NCBI RefSeq assembly: GCF_000826545.1
Contig: NZ_CDME01000010.1
Span: forward strand, 431,019 to 495,018
DNA length: 64,000 nt
Reading direction: 5' to 3'
Source of the DNA: Kibdelosporangium sp. MJ126-NF4
GTDB lineage: Bacteria > Actinomycetota > Actinomycetes > Mycobacteriales > Pseudonocardiaceae
Shown: positions 54,472 through 62,282 of the stretch, one piece after another
How positions within the stretch are numbered: the first letter of the stretch is position 1
Layout of the letters: each line of letters begins with the position of its first letter
Notes under the pieces: model-generated
The model's database searches: none
What the model was told of the DNA's origin: nothing
The model's input: the letters and a program-made list of their open reading frames with translations, nothing else
Program-made: the position numbers and the translations under genes

Positions 54472-55494
54472 ATGATCACGGAGGTGGAGCTTCCGGGAGT
54501 GGTGGAGCCGGACGGGTTGCGACTGCGCACCCGAGAGGTCCCGCGGCTCGAACCAGGTCAGGCACTGGTGCGCATGGAGGCGAGCGGAGTGTCGTTCGCC
54601 GAGCAGCAGATGCGCCGAGGCAAGTACTACGACCAGCCGCCGTTCCCGTTCGTTCCCGGGTATGACGTCGTCGGCGTGATCGAGGCCCTCGGTGACGCGC
54701 GCTCTGGTCTCGCTGTGGGACAGCGGGTCGCGGCGCTGACCAAGGTCGGTGGGTGGGCAAGCCGGTTGGTGCTGCCGACCGCCGACCTCGTCCCGGTGCC
54801 GGAGGGCGTCGAGCCCGCAGCGGCCGAGGCTCTGATCGTCAACGGTGTGACGGCGCGGCGCATGCTCGCGATCGCGAAGGTCGGCCGTGGGGACACCGTG
54901 GTGGTGCTGGGTGCCAACGGCGGCGTCGGGTCGCTGCTGGTGCAGATGGCTCGGCACGCGGGCGCCACGGTCGTGGGAATCGCGTCCCAGCGGCACCTGT
55001 CGTACGTGCGGGAACTCGGCGCGATCCCGGTCGACCGGACGCTCGACACTGTTGCGGAGGTCCGGGGCATCGCCCCGAACGGCGTGAAGGCCGTGTTCGA
55101 CCACGTCGGCGGGGAGGGGATCCGCCGGTCGTGGGCGATGCTCGGCCGTGGCGGGCACCTCGTGTCCTACGGCACCGCCGCCACCCGTGACCAGGAGGGC
55201 AACGCCAAACTGCCGGTCCTCGCCCTGATCGCGCAGCTGATGATGTGGCGCATGCTGCCCAACGGCCGGTCGGCGACGTTCTTCAACATCTGGGCGGGCC
55301 GCAAGCTCAACCCACAGCGCCACCGCGCCACCGTGCGGGCGGACCTGGACGCCGTGTTCCAGCAGCTTGCCGCCGGTGAGATCACCGCGCGCGTCGCACG
55401 GTCGTTCCCGCTGTCCGAGATCGCCGACGCCGTCCGTTACGCCGAGTCCGGCACCGCCGCGGGCAAGGTCATCGTGATCCCTGACCCTGCGTGA
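54472..55494 (+). CDS. Zinc-independent medium-chain dehydrogenase, quinone oxidoreductase type
   Basis: 340 residues. GroES-like N-terminal half, then the nucleotide-binding VVVLGANGGVGSLLVQMAR. The Zn-ligand Cys/His residues of alcohol dehydrogenases are absent, as in NADPH:quinone oxidoreductases. C-terminal ARSFPLSEIADAVRYAESGT and GKVIVI are typical. GGAGG lies just before the ATG. It may reduce enones or quinones. Confidence 0.9.
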   Translation: MITEVELPGVVEPDGLRLRTREVPRLEPGQALVRMEASGVSFAEQQMRRGKYYDQPPFPFVPGYDVVGVIEALGDARSGLAVGQRVAALTKVGGWASRLVLPTADLVPVPEGVEPAAAEALIVNGVTARRMLAIAKVGRGDTVVVLGANGGVGSLLVQMARHAGATVVGIASQRHLSYVRELGAIPVDRTLDTVAEVRGIAPNGVKAVFDHVGGEGIRRSWAMLGRGGHLVSYGTAATRDQEGNAKLPVLALIAQLMMWRMLPNGRSATFFNIWAGRKLNPQRHRATVRADLDAVFQQLAAGEITARVARSFPLSEIADAVRYAESGTAAGKVIVIPDPA

Positions 55495-55637
55495 TTGCCT
55501 GACTCCGGGAAAGGGCTGTCCGGCGCGTGCCCCACGGCCCGGGATACGGTTGGCGCTGTCCGGGTTCGACCAAAGGATGATCTGAGAGTAGCCGCAGGGA
55601 TGAGGCAGGCACAGGCCGTCTTGGCCACAGTGGAATC

Positions 55638-57167
55638 GTGCAACGCCTACGACCGGTGGCCGTCAACGCGCCGACGCTCCAGCCTGTGATCCGTCGGCGT
55701 TGGGTCGTACTGGCCGTCCTGTGTGCCAGCCTGTTGCTGGTCTCGGTGGACGCGACGGTACTCCACATGGCACTGCCCGCGTTGGCCGCGGACCTGCGGC
55801 CGACCGCGACCGCGCAACTGTGGATCATCGCCGCCTACTCGCTGGTGGCCGCGCCCTTGCTGCTCGCGTTCGGCACGCTGGGGGACCGGTACGGCCGCCG
55901 CCGGATACTCGTGCTGGGATACGTGGTCTTCGGAGTGGCCTCGTTGGCGTGCGCGTTGGCGCCGAACGTCACGATGCTGATCGCCGCGCGGGCGTTGCTC
56001 GGTGTCGGCGGCGCGATGATCATGCCTGCCACGTTGTCCTTGCTGCGCCAGGCTTTTCCCGACCGGGCCGAACGGCGGACGGCGATCGGGATCTGGAGCG
56101 GGATCGCCGGGTCCGGTGCCGTCCTCGGTCCGTTGCTCGGCGGGTTCCTGGTGGAGACGTTCTCGTGGCACGCCGCGTTCCTGATCAACGTGCCGGTGAT
56201 GGTCGCGGCGATTCCGTTGACGTACTGGCTGATTCCCGAGTCCGCCGATCCGCCTGCCGGTCCGTGGGACGTGACCAGCGCGGTGCTGGCTGCCCTCGGG
56301 GTGGTCGGGATCGCCTTCGCGGTCAAGCAGACCGCGCACGGCGGGGCGATGTACGTGTTCGGTCCGCTGGCCGGTCTGGCCGGTGCCCTCCTGCTCACGA
56401 TGTTCGCTCTGCGGCAACGGAAACTCACGGAGCCGTTGCTCGACATGACATTGTTCCGCAACCCCGCGTTCAGAGTCGCGGTCGGCAGCGTGCTGCTCGT
56501 CCTGATGTCCCTGGTGGGGCTTGGCCTGCTGTTCGCGCAGTACCTCCAACTGGTGTTGGCACTGGAACCGATGCAGGCGGCGTTGCGGCTGCTGTTCGTG
56601 ATGGCGTCGGCGGTCGTGGGCAGTCTGGTGGCCGGGCCTCTGCTGCAGCGCTACGGCAACCGCCGGATGACGCTGGCTGGTTTCGTGGTCGGCGCGGTGG
56701 CGTTGGTGTGCGCGGCGGCAGGGCTGACGGTGACCGAGAACCTGTGGCTGCTCGGGCCGGTGCTCACCGCCATCGGGTTCGGTGTGTCCGTCTCGCTCAC
56801 GGCCGCGTCCGACGCCATGCTCGCCGCGGCACCGGCCGAACAGGCCGGTGCGGCAGCGGCTGTGGAGGAGACAGCCTACGAACTCGGTGCGGGACTGGGC
56901 GTCGCGGTCCTCGGCAGTCTCGCCACCGCCGCCTATGCCGCCGGGATGCCAGCGTCCCCTGCGCGGGACGGTCTGTCCGAGGCGACGACGCTCGCCGCCG
57001 GGCTCCCGGCCGAGGCTGGAGCGCACCTGCTTGAATTGGCCCGCACGGCGTTCGTGACCGGACTGCGACTCGCGATGGTCACCGGCGCCGTTCTCTTTGT
57101 CCTGGCAGCGGTCGCGGCAGCGCGCGCCCTACCGAAAACGAAGGAACCACAGCATGACCACGCTTGA
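55638..57167 (+). CDS. MFS drug efflux transporter, DHA2 (QacA/SmvA) type
   Basis: About 509 residues from GTG 55638 (GTG 55686 possible), with 14 predicted helices. Motif A is GTLGDRYGRRRILVLGYV and motif C is GIAGSGAVLGPLLGGFL, as in antiporter drug pumps. Its last 14 bases overlap the start of a methyltransferase gene. No regulator is adjacent. Confidence 0.92.
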   Translation: MQRLRPVAVNAPTLQPVIRRRWVVLAVLCASLLLVSVDATVLHMALPALAADLRPTATAQLWIIAAYSLVAAPLLLAFGTLGDRYGRRRILVLGYVVFGVASLACALAPNVTMLIAARALLGVGGAMIMPATLSLLRQAFPDRAERRTAIGIWSGIAGSGAVLGPLLGGFLVETFSWHAAFLINVPVMVAAIPLTYWLIPESADPPAGPWDVTSAVLAALGVVGIAFAVKQTAHGGAMYVFGPLAGLAGALLLTMFALRQRKLTEPLLDMTLFRNPAFRVAVGSVLLVLMSLVGLGLLFAQYLQLVLALEPMQAALRLLFVMASAVVGSLVAGPLLQRYGNRRMTLAGFVVGAVALVCAAAGLTVTENLWLLGPVLTAIGFGVSVSLTAASDAMLAAAPAEQAGAAAAVEETAYELGAGLGVAVLGSLATAAYAAGMPASPARDGLSEATTLAAGLPAEAGAHLLELARTAFVTGLRLAMVTGAVLFVLAAVAAARALPKTKEPQHDHA

Positions 57168-57822
57168 ACACAAGGCTGTCCACGTCGCTGTCCCCGTACG
57201 CGGCGGCTGGCGAACACCGGCCATGTTGTACCGGCTGATCAGCAGCCCGGCGCTGCGCGCTGTCCTGGGCTGGGACCTGCCACGGCGCGATGTGCGTGTG
57301 ATTCCCCGTATCCCCGGCGCGGTGTGCCTGGAAGTCGGCAGCGGAGGCGGTTTCTACACCCGTGCGCTCAAGAACCACCTCGGCGAGGACAACATCCTGA
57401 TCGCGCTGGACCCGTCCGCACGCGGCACGCGCTCGCTCCAGGAGGACCTGGACGGTCAGCCGGGCGCGCAGTTGGTGTGCGTCACCGGTGACGGCTGCCG
57501 ACTCTCGCTGGCCGACGACACCGCGGACATCCTGTTCTACGGCTACAGCCTTGAGGAGATGCCGGATCCGGTTGCCGCGATCCGCGAGGCACACCGGGTT
57601 CTGCGGCCAGGTGGTCAGCTCGTGTTATTCCTGTGGCGCCCGGTGATGCACCGCAAGCGCCGCCGCCCGGTCGTCAACCTGCTGGACGCCCTGTTCGAAC
57701 GCCAGCGTGCGGCCGTCGGCCCGCAGAACCTGCGCCTGACCTACCGGAAACCGGCCGAAGTACCGGCTTCCCCGGCGATCCACGACGAGCCGCCCGCCCT
57801 CACGCACAGCACAGTCCACTGA
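57154..57822 (+). CDS. Class I SAM-dependent methyltransferase
   Basis: 222 residues from ATG 57154, inside the 3' end of the pump gene, so translation is coupled. Motif I is VCLEVGSGGGFYTR, acidic residue ALDPSA, then LADDTADILFYGYSLEEMPD and the post-motif HRVLRPGGQLVLFLW. It resembles UbiE-like or small-molecule methyltransferases. Pump plus methyltransferase suggests detoxification or self-protection. Confidence 0.87.
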   Translation: MTTLEHKAVHVAVPVRGGWRTPAMLYRLISSPALRAVLGWDLPRRDVRVIPRIPGAVCLEVGSGGGFYTRALKNHLGEDNILIALDPSARGTRSLQEDLDGQPGAQLVCVTGDGCRLSLADDTADILFYGYSLEEMPDPVAAIREAHRVLRPGGQLVLFLWRPVMHRKRRRPVVNLLDALFERQRAAVGPQNLRLTYRKPAEVPASPAIHDEPPALTHSTVH

Positions 57823-57972
57823 GCCCCGTCAAGGGACACGGCCGCATCAACCTCAACGCGGCCAACGTGCAGTGGTTCTTCGACCACTTCGGGCCGGGCT
57901 TTCCGGTGGGCAGGCTTTGATTCTTTGGCCGCTTCCCGTCGCTCTCTTGTCTTTTGGCTTGACAAGCAGTCC

Positions 57973-58768
57973 CTCGCCGGGAGGCAGGCCGCCAAAAGGG
58001 GAACACAGGATCTAGAGCCATTGGCTCATCGCTCTAGTTATTGGTGGGTCGGGTGGAGGCGGGCGTGTGCCCTTCCGTATGGCCTGCCAGAGGAAACCAC
58101 AACGCGTCAAGAGGTCGGTATCGCCTGCGCTGTGGGCCGGTTTGGGTAGGCCGACCTCCTGGCCCGTCGTGGTTTGGCTGCGCCCAGGCCATACGGAAGG
58201 GAACACACCCGAAGACCACCTCTGCGCTAGCGCGCGAGCCGCCAGCACGCCCTGGCCGCGCATGCGCGCGGGCCACCAGCGCCCCCGACTGTGGTTGCGC
58301 GTTCTCCGCAGCCGTGTGAACTACACCGACTTGACTTGCCCTGTGCATTCACACAGTAAACAGGCCTGACACTGTAGCTTTCTCCACCGAGTCGAAAATG
58401 GGTATGAGTGCCCCGGGTGGGCACGACACGTGAACAAGCGCAGCACCCGACAACGCCATGCGCCTGCACGTCAACGCAGGCATGCGGCCTGCGCGCAAAT
58501 GCGCAGGGGTGTGGTTCGTGGGGTGTCCCTCCCGTATGGCCTGGGCGTAGCCATACCATGGCGTGTCGGGAGGTCGGCCTACGTTTCTGGCGGGCCCGGC
58601 GCGAGGCGATACCGATCTCCCGGCACGTCGTGGTTTCCTCCGGCAGGACATACGGGAGGGGCGCCCCGCGCCCCCCACTCGACCCAGGAAGCCACGTGGG
58701 TTGGGCGAACCGGCTGGGCGAACAGAGTTGTTTGTGTCCCCCTCTTGGAGGCCTGCCCGCCGGCGAGG
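57973..58768. repeat. Non-coding palindromic island 2 (about 800-bp inverted repeat with four ~57-bp units)
   Basis: There is no credible gene between 57823 and 58941. Sequences match in inverted order around a centre near 58370. Outer arms 57973-58008 and 58733-58768 share CTCGCCGG, GGCAGGCC and CACA blocks. Four ~57-bp units follow: 58070-58125 (+), 58144-58201 (-), 58527-58583 (+) and 58605-58660 (-). Each has CCCTYCCGTATGGCCTG at one end, an AACCACRACG-like centre (less well kept in the third copy) and AGGTCGG near the other. Each +/- pair is a hairpin, and the two pairs mirror each other. The centre holds CTGTG-N6-CACAG (58341-58356). Open frames here are unsupported. Confidence 0.8.
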
Positions 58769-58895
58769 CATCTCTTTTTCTTTCCCCGGCAGCACGCCAC
58801 CGACTGGCCAACTTTGACGAACCCTGAGTCAAGGGGTAGGGCTGGCACCACCCCATGACTGACGGTAGACGGATGTCGTTGTGCCTAAGGGGTGG

Positions 58896-58929
58896 CTATT
58901 TTCGGTTGGGTAAGCACTTCCGAAAATAG
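58896..58929 (+). promoter_or_regulatory. Hairpin next to the ribosome site of the flavin oxidase gene
   Basis: CTATTTTCGG (58896-58905) and CCGAAAATAG (58920-58929) are perfect 10-bp arms with a 14-base loop. The right arm ends 2 bases before GGGGGA, the ribosome site for GTG 58942. It could be an operator or an RNA stem affecting translation. Confidence 0.65.
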
Positions 58930-58941
58930 TTGGGGGACAAC

Positions 58942-60552
58942 GTGTCTGATTCGAACCGTCGTGGGTTTCTCGCCGGTGCGGCCGCATTGGGAGGGATGGC
59001 GCTCGTCGGTGGTGAGGCGGCCGCCGATGTGGTGTCGGGTGAGGGTGTGCCGGAATCGCCCGTGATCCCGGTGAGTGATGCCCGATATGAGGATCTTGTT
59101 CTTCGTCGGACGAATGAGCGGTTCTTCCCGCGTCCTGAGTACTTCCGCCTGCCGTCCACGACCGAGCACGTCGTCCGGGCGGTGAACGACGCGGTGCGGG
59201 CGGGCAAACGGATCACGGTCCGCAGTGGCGGGCACTGCTACGAGAACTTCGTCGGCGACAACGCCCAGGTGATCATCGACCTGTCCGCGATGCGGCAGGT
59301 CACGTTCGACCGGCGCCGCAACGCGTTCATGATCGAGCCGGGCGCGAGCCTGTGGGAGGTGTTCCAGCGGCTGTACCTCGGTTGGGGTGTCACGATCCCC
59401 GGTGGCCAGTGCGGCGGCGTGGCCGCGGGCGGGCACATCCAGGGCGGCGGCTACGGCCCGCTGTCCCGGGTGTTCGGCTCGGTCGTGGACTACCTGTACG
59501 CCGTTGAAGTCGTTGTGGTGGACCGTGTGGGACGAGCACGCGCAGTGGTCGCGACCCGCGACCCCGGTGACGAGAACCGGGACCTGTGGTGGGCGCACAC
59601 CGGGGGAGGGGGCGGCAACTTCGGGGTGGTGACCCGTTACTGGATGCGTTCGCCCGGGGCGACTGGCGGCGATCCCGCGCACCTGCTGCCGAAACCACCC
59701 GCGGTCACGCTCAGCACCGCCGTCGGCTGGGACTGGAAGGACGTCACCAAGGAGTCGTTCCACCGGCTGCTGCGCAACTACGGTGAATGGCACGAGCGCA
59801 ACAGCGCGGCCGACTCCCGCTACGCCAGCCTGTTCAGCCCGTTGCTGATCCCGCGCCGCGCCAAGGGCGACACCCCCGGCCAGTTCGGCGTGGTCGCCAC
59901 GATGGACGGCACCGTGCCCGGCGCGGACGAACTGCTCCGCGACTACATCGCGGACATCACCCGTGACGTCCCGGGGTCGACCGCACTGCTGCCGCCGCAC
60001 CGGATGCCCTGGCTGCACGGGGTGAAGCTCGGATCGCTCAGCCAGAACGACGAGTCCGGGATGTACAAGGGGAAAGCCGCGTACCTTCGCAAGCGGTTCA
60101 CCGACGAGCAGATCGCCACCGCCTACGCCTATCTCACCAGCACCGACCACAACAACGAGAGCGCGGTGCTGTGGCTGCTGTCGTACGGCGGCAAGGTGAA
60201 CACCGTGGCCCCGGACGCTACCGTGTTGCCGCAGCGGGACAGCATCATGAAGGTGATCTACACGGTCAGCTGGACCGACCCGTCGGCCGAACAGGCCAAC
60301 GTGGACTGGATCCGCCGCTGGTACCGCGCGATGTACCAGGACACCGGGGGAGTGCCGGTGCCCAACGGGGTGAACGACGGCTCCTACATCAACTACCCGG
60401 ACACCGACACCGCCGATCCGAAGTGGAACACGTCCGGAGTTCCCTGGCACGCGTTGTACTACAAGGACAACTACCGGCGGCTGCAGCAGGTCAAGGCACG
60501 CTGGGATCCGCGTGACGTCTTCCACCACGCCATGTCGGTCAGGCTCCCCTAG
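58942..60552 (+). CDS. Tat-exported FAD-linked oxidase, BBE type, probably bicovalent flavin
   Basis: 536 residues from GTG 58942. Tat signal SNRRGFLAGAAALGGMAL. The FAD_binding_4 domain has RSGGHCYENF with His98 and PGGQCGGVAAGGHIQGGGYG with Cys157. This His/Cys pair marks berberine-bridge-type oxidases that bind FAD through both residues, such as aclacinomycin oxidoreductase and GlcNAc-oligosaccharide oxidases. The C-terminal BBE motif ends YYKDNYRRLQQVKARWDPRD. Export through Tat fits a folded flavoprotein. It probably oxidises sugar or antibiotic hydroxyls, making H2O2. Confidence 0.9.
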   Translation: MSDSNRRGFLAGAAALGGMALVGGEAAADVVSGEGVPESPVIPVSDARYEDLVLRRTNERFFPRPEYFRLPSTTEHVVRAVNDAVRAGKRITVRSGGHCYENFVGDNAQVIIDLSAMRQVTFDRRRNAFMIEPGASLWEVFQRLYLGWGVTIPGGQCGGVAAGGHIQGGGYGPLSRVFGSVVDYLYAVEVVVVDRVGRARAVVATRDPGDENRDLWWAHTGGGGGNFGVVTRYWMRSPGATGGDPAHLLPKPPAVTLSTAVGWDWKDVTKESFHRLLRNYGEWHERNSAADSRYASLFSPLLIPRRAKGDTPGQFGVVATMDGTVPGADELLRDYIADITRDVPGSTALLPPHRMPWLHGVKLGSLSQNDESGMYKGKAAYLRKRFTDEQIATAYAYLTSTDHNNESAVLWLLSYGGKVNTVAPDATVLPQRDSIMKVIYTVSWTDPSAEQANVDWIRRWYRAMYQDTGGVPVPNGVNDGSYINYPDTDTADPKWNTSGVPWHALYYKDNYRRLQQVKARWDPRDVFHHAMSVRLP

Positions 60553-60686
60553 GGAACCAGCGGCCTGCCCCGAGGGGATACTGTGGACCGTGCCGAGCGC
60601 TGACGGCTCGTGCGAACACACCATCTGACACGGCTGTGTCGCTTACGGTGGTGCGGGACGTAGGGCGTGGAAGGGCAGGGCGGGAC

Positions 60687-61454
60687 ATGACGTACGGCGG
60701 CGGGCCGGGGTATCCGGCCGGTGGGGCACCGTCGGCGGGCGCGCCGCGGGTGGCGGCCGGGGTGCTGGTGGGTGTCAGCCTCTGGCGGCTGGTCATCGTG
60801 GCATTCGCGTTCACCGGATTCGGTGCCGCGGTGTCCGAGATGAACAGTCCGTGGCAGGGGCTGAGCCAGCAGGCGAGCCTGCTCACCGGGGTGATCTATC
60901 TCGGACTGCTGCTGTACCCGCTGTTCACCCAGGGGCGGCGGCATGAGCCGAACTCGCCGTGGCTGCGTGGCGCGACGAGTGTGCTGCTGTTGCTCGTCGG
61001 CGTCACCTTCCTGACCATCATGGAGGGTGATCTCGACGAGACCTGGTCGCTGTTCGAGCACCTGCTCACGCCGCTGGCCGTGCTCGTCGACTGGGCCGCG
61101 GTCGGCCGCAACCAGGCCAACGTCCGGTGGTGGCACCCGCTCACGTGGGTCGTGTTCCCGCTGGCTTACCTGCTGTACTTCCTCGCCGCGAGCGTGAGCC
61201 TCTACGGCGGCTTCCTCGACCCCGACGACAGCGGGTTCGCCGTCACCGTGCTGGTGTTCCTGCTGGCCGTCGTGGGCGCCGGGTACCTGCTGTACGGCGT
61301 CGCGAAGATCAAGTCGGTGGCGGCCGGGGGCAACCGTCCCCAGCCGCCGGTCGGCTGGGGCGGTCCCCCATATCCTGCCCAATATCCGCAGCAGGGCCAC
61401 CCGCAGCAGCAGTACCAGCAGCAGCCCGTGGCAGGTGGATATCCCATGCCTTAG
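60687..61454 (+). CDS. Pr6Pr-like membrane protein with Pro/Gln-rich tail
   Basis: 255 residues from ATG 60687. A Gly/Pro-rich head is followed by six predicted membrane helices with Pr6Pr-type blocks (LTPLAVLVDWAAVG, HPLTWVVFPLAYLLYFL), then a PQY-rich cytoplasmic tail. The stop is TAG (61452-61454). In the same frame the next 13 codons read QNHPPQYPGHPH and TGA, matching the tail's composition, so a CAG-to-TAG change probably shortened the protein. Function unknown. Confidence 0.8.
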   Translation: MTYGGGPGYPAGGAPSAGAPRVAAGVLVGVSLWRLVIVAFAFTGFGAAVSEMNSPWQGLSQQASLLTGVIYLGLLLYPLFTQGRRHEPNSPWLRGATSVLLLLVGVTFLTIMEGDLDETWSLFEHLLTPLAVLVDWAAVGRNQANVRWWHPLTWVVFPLAYLLYFLAASVSLYGGFLDPDDSGFAVTVLVFLLAVVGAGYLLYGVAKIKSVAAGGNRPQPPVGWGGPPYPAQYPQQGHPQQQYQQQPVAGGYPMP

Positions 61455-61494
61455 CAGAACCACCCGCCGCAGTACCCCGGTCACCCGCACTGAC

Positions 61495-62190
61495 TCAGTG
61501 GCTCGGCGTGGTGCCTGCCCGTCGGGCGAGCCGGACGATCGAGTAGAGCACGCCGATGTCGACGGCGAGTGTGACCCGCTGGGTGAGACCGACAGGCAGG
61601 ACCGAGCTCAGTTCGGCCAGCGCGGGGATGCCCGGTTGCTTGGCGAGCAGGTAGCTGGCGCCGAACAGGACCATGCTGGCCACGCTGTAGTGCGTCCAGC
61701 GCGCCAGGGACGCGTGACTGCCTGCCAGCGCCGGGATCGCGCGCGTCCGGCGCAGCAGGGAGTAGCCGATCGCGGGCATGCTCAGGAAGGCCGCGACGCA
61801 GGCGTACTGGTGGATCTGACCGCTGAGCTCACTGGACAGTTCCCCGTAGCTGACCGGGAACGCGGCGGCGAGCGCGAGACCGCCCGACCAGAGTCCGAAA
61901 AGGACTCGTGTGGTGCGGCTGAGTGGGACGCGTGCCGCGGCCAGCGCGCCGAGCGTCGTCACGGAACCGACGGCCACCAGCAGGATGCTGACGGCCAGCA
62001 GGCCCGGTGCGTCATCGGTGAACGCGTAGTACGACACCGCGTCGACAAAAGGGTTGCGTCCGCTGAGCAGATGCAGCACGACGAACGCGAGCGCGCCCCA
62101 GGTGATCGCAACGGCCGACATGGCGAGCCACGGCTGTGTTCTGGCAGGCACGGAGGCCGACTCGCGCTGCGGTGGGGACACGATCGTCAT
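61495..62190 (-). CDS. DUF998 membrane protein
   Basis: 231 residues from ATG 62190 with six or seven predicted helices. Typical DUF998 features: YAFTDDAPGLLAVSILLVAVG and the QIHQYACVAAFLSMP helix containing a conserved His. Function unknown. It lies 92 bases downstream of the repeat-protein gene on the same strand, separated by a hairpin. Confidence 0.8.
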   Translation of the reverse strand: MTIVSPPQRESASVPARTQPWLAMSAVAITWGALAFVVLHLLSGRNPFVDAVSYYAFTDDAPGLLAVSILLVAVGSVTTLGALAAARVPLSRTTRVLFGLWSGGLALAAAFPVSYGELSSELSGQIHQYACVAAFLSMPAIGYSLLRRTRAIPALAGSHASLARWTHYSVASMVLFGASYLLAKQPGIPALAELSSVLPVGLTQRVTLAVDIGVLYSIVRLARRAGTTPSH

Positions 62191-62245
62191 GGACACAATG
62201 CTCGTCCGCGGGCCGTCCGCTCAAAACCCAGTGAACACCCCAACT

Positions 62246-62269
62246 CGTGGTGGAGGTAACCCCACCACG
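62246..62269 (-). terminator. Hairpin after the 39-residue-repeat gene
   Basis: CGTGGTGG (62246-62253) and CCACCACG (62262-62269) are perfect 8-bp arms with an 8-base loop, 13 bases past the minus-strand stop. Confidence 0.65.
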
Positions 62270-62282
62270 CGACCCTGACTGC

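Noticed and set aside
57823..57920. Possible gene fragment encoding NLNAANVQWFFDHFGPGF
   Set aside because: It is too short, has no start or ribosome site and no family I recognise. It may be a gene remnant but cannot be supported.
58009..58040. CTAGAGC/GCTCTAG hairpin examined as a tRNA or attachment site
   Set aside because: There is no cloverleaf, T-loop or CCA end, and no integrase nearby.
58349..58795. Open frames of 100-209 codons inside palindromic island 2
   Set aside because: Their residues simply mirror the inverted repeat on both strands, with no ribosome site and no recognisable family.
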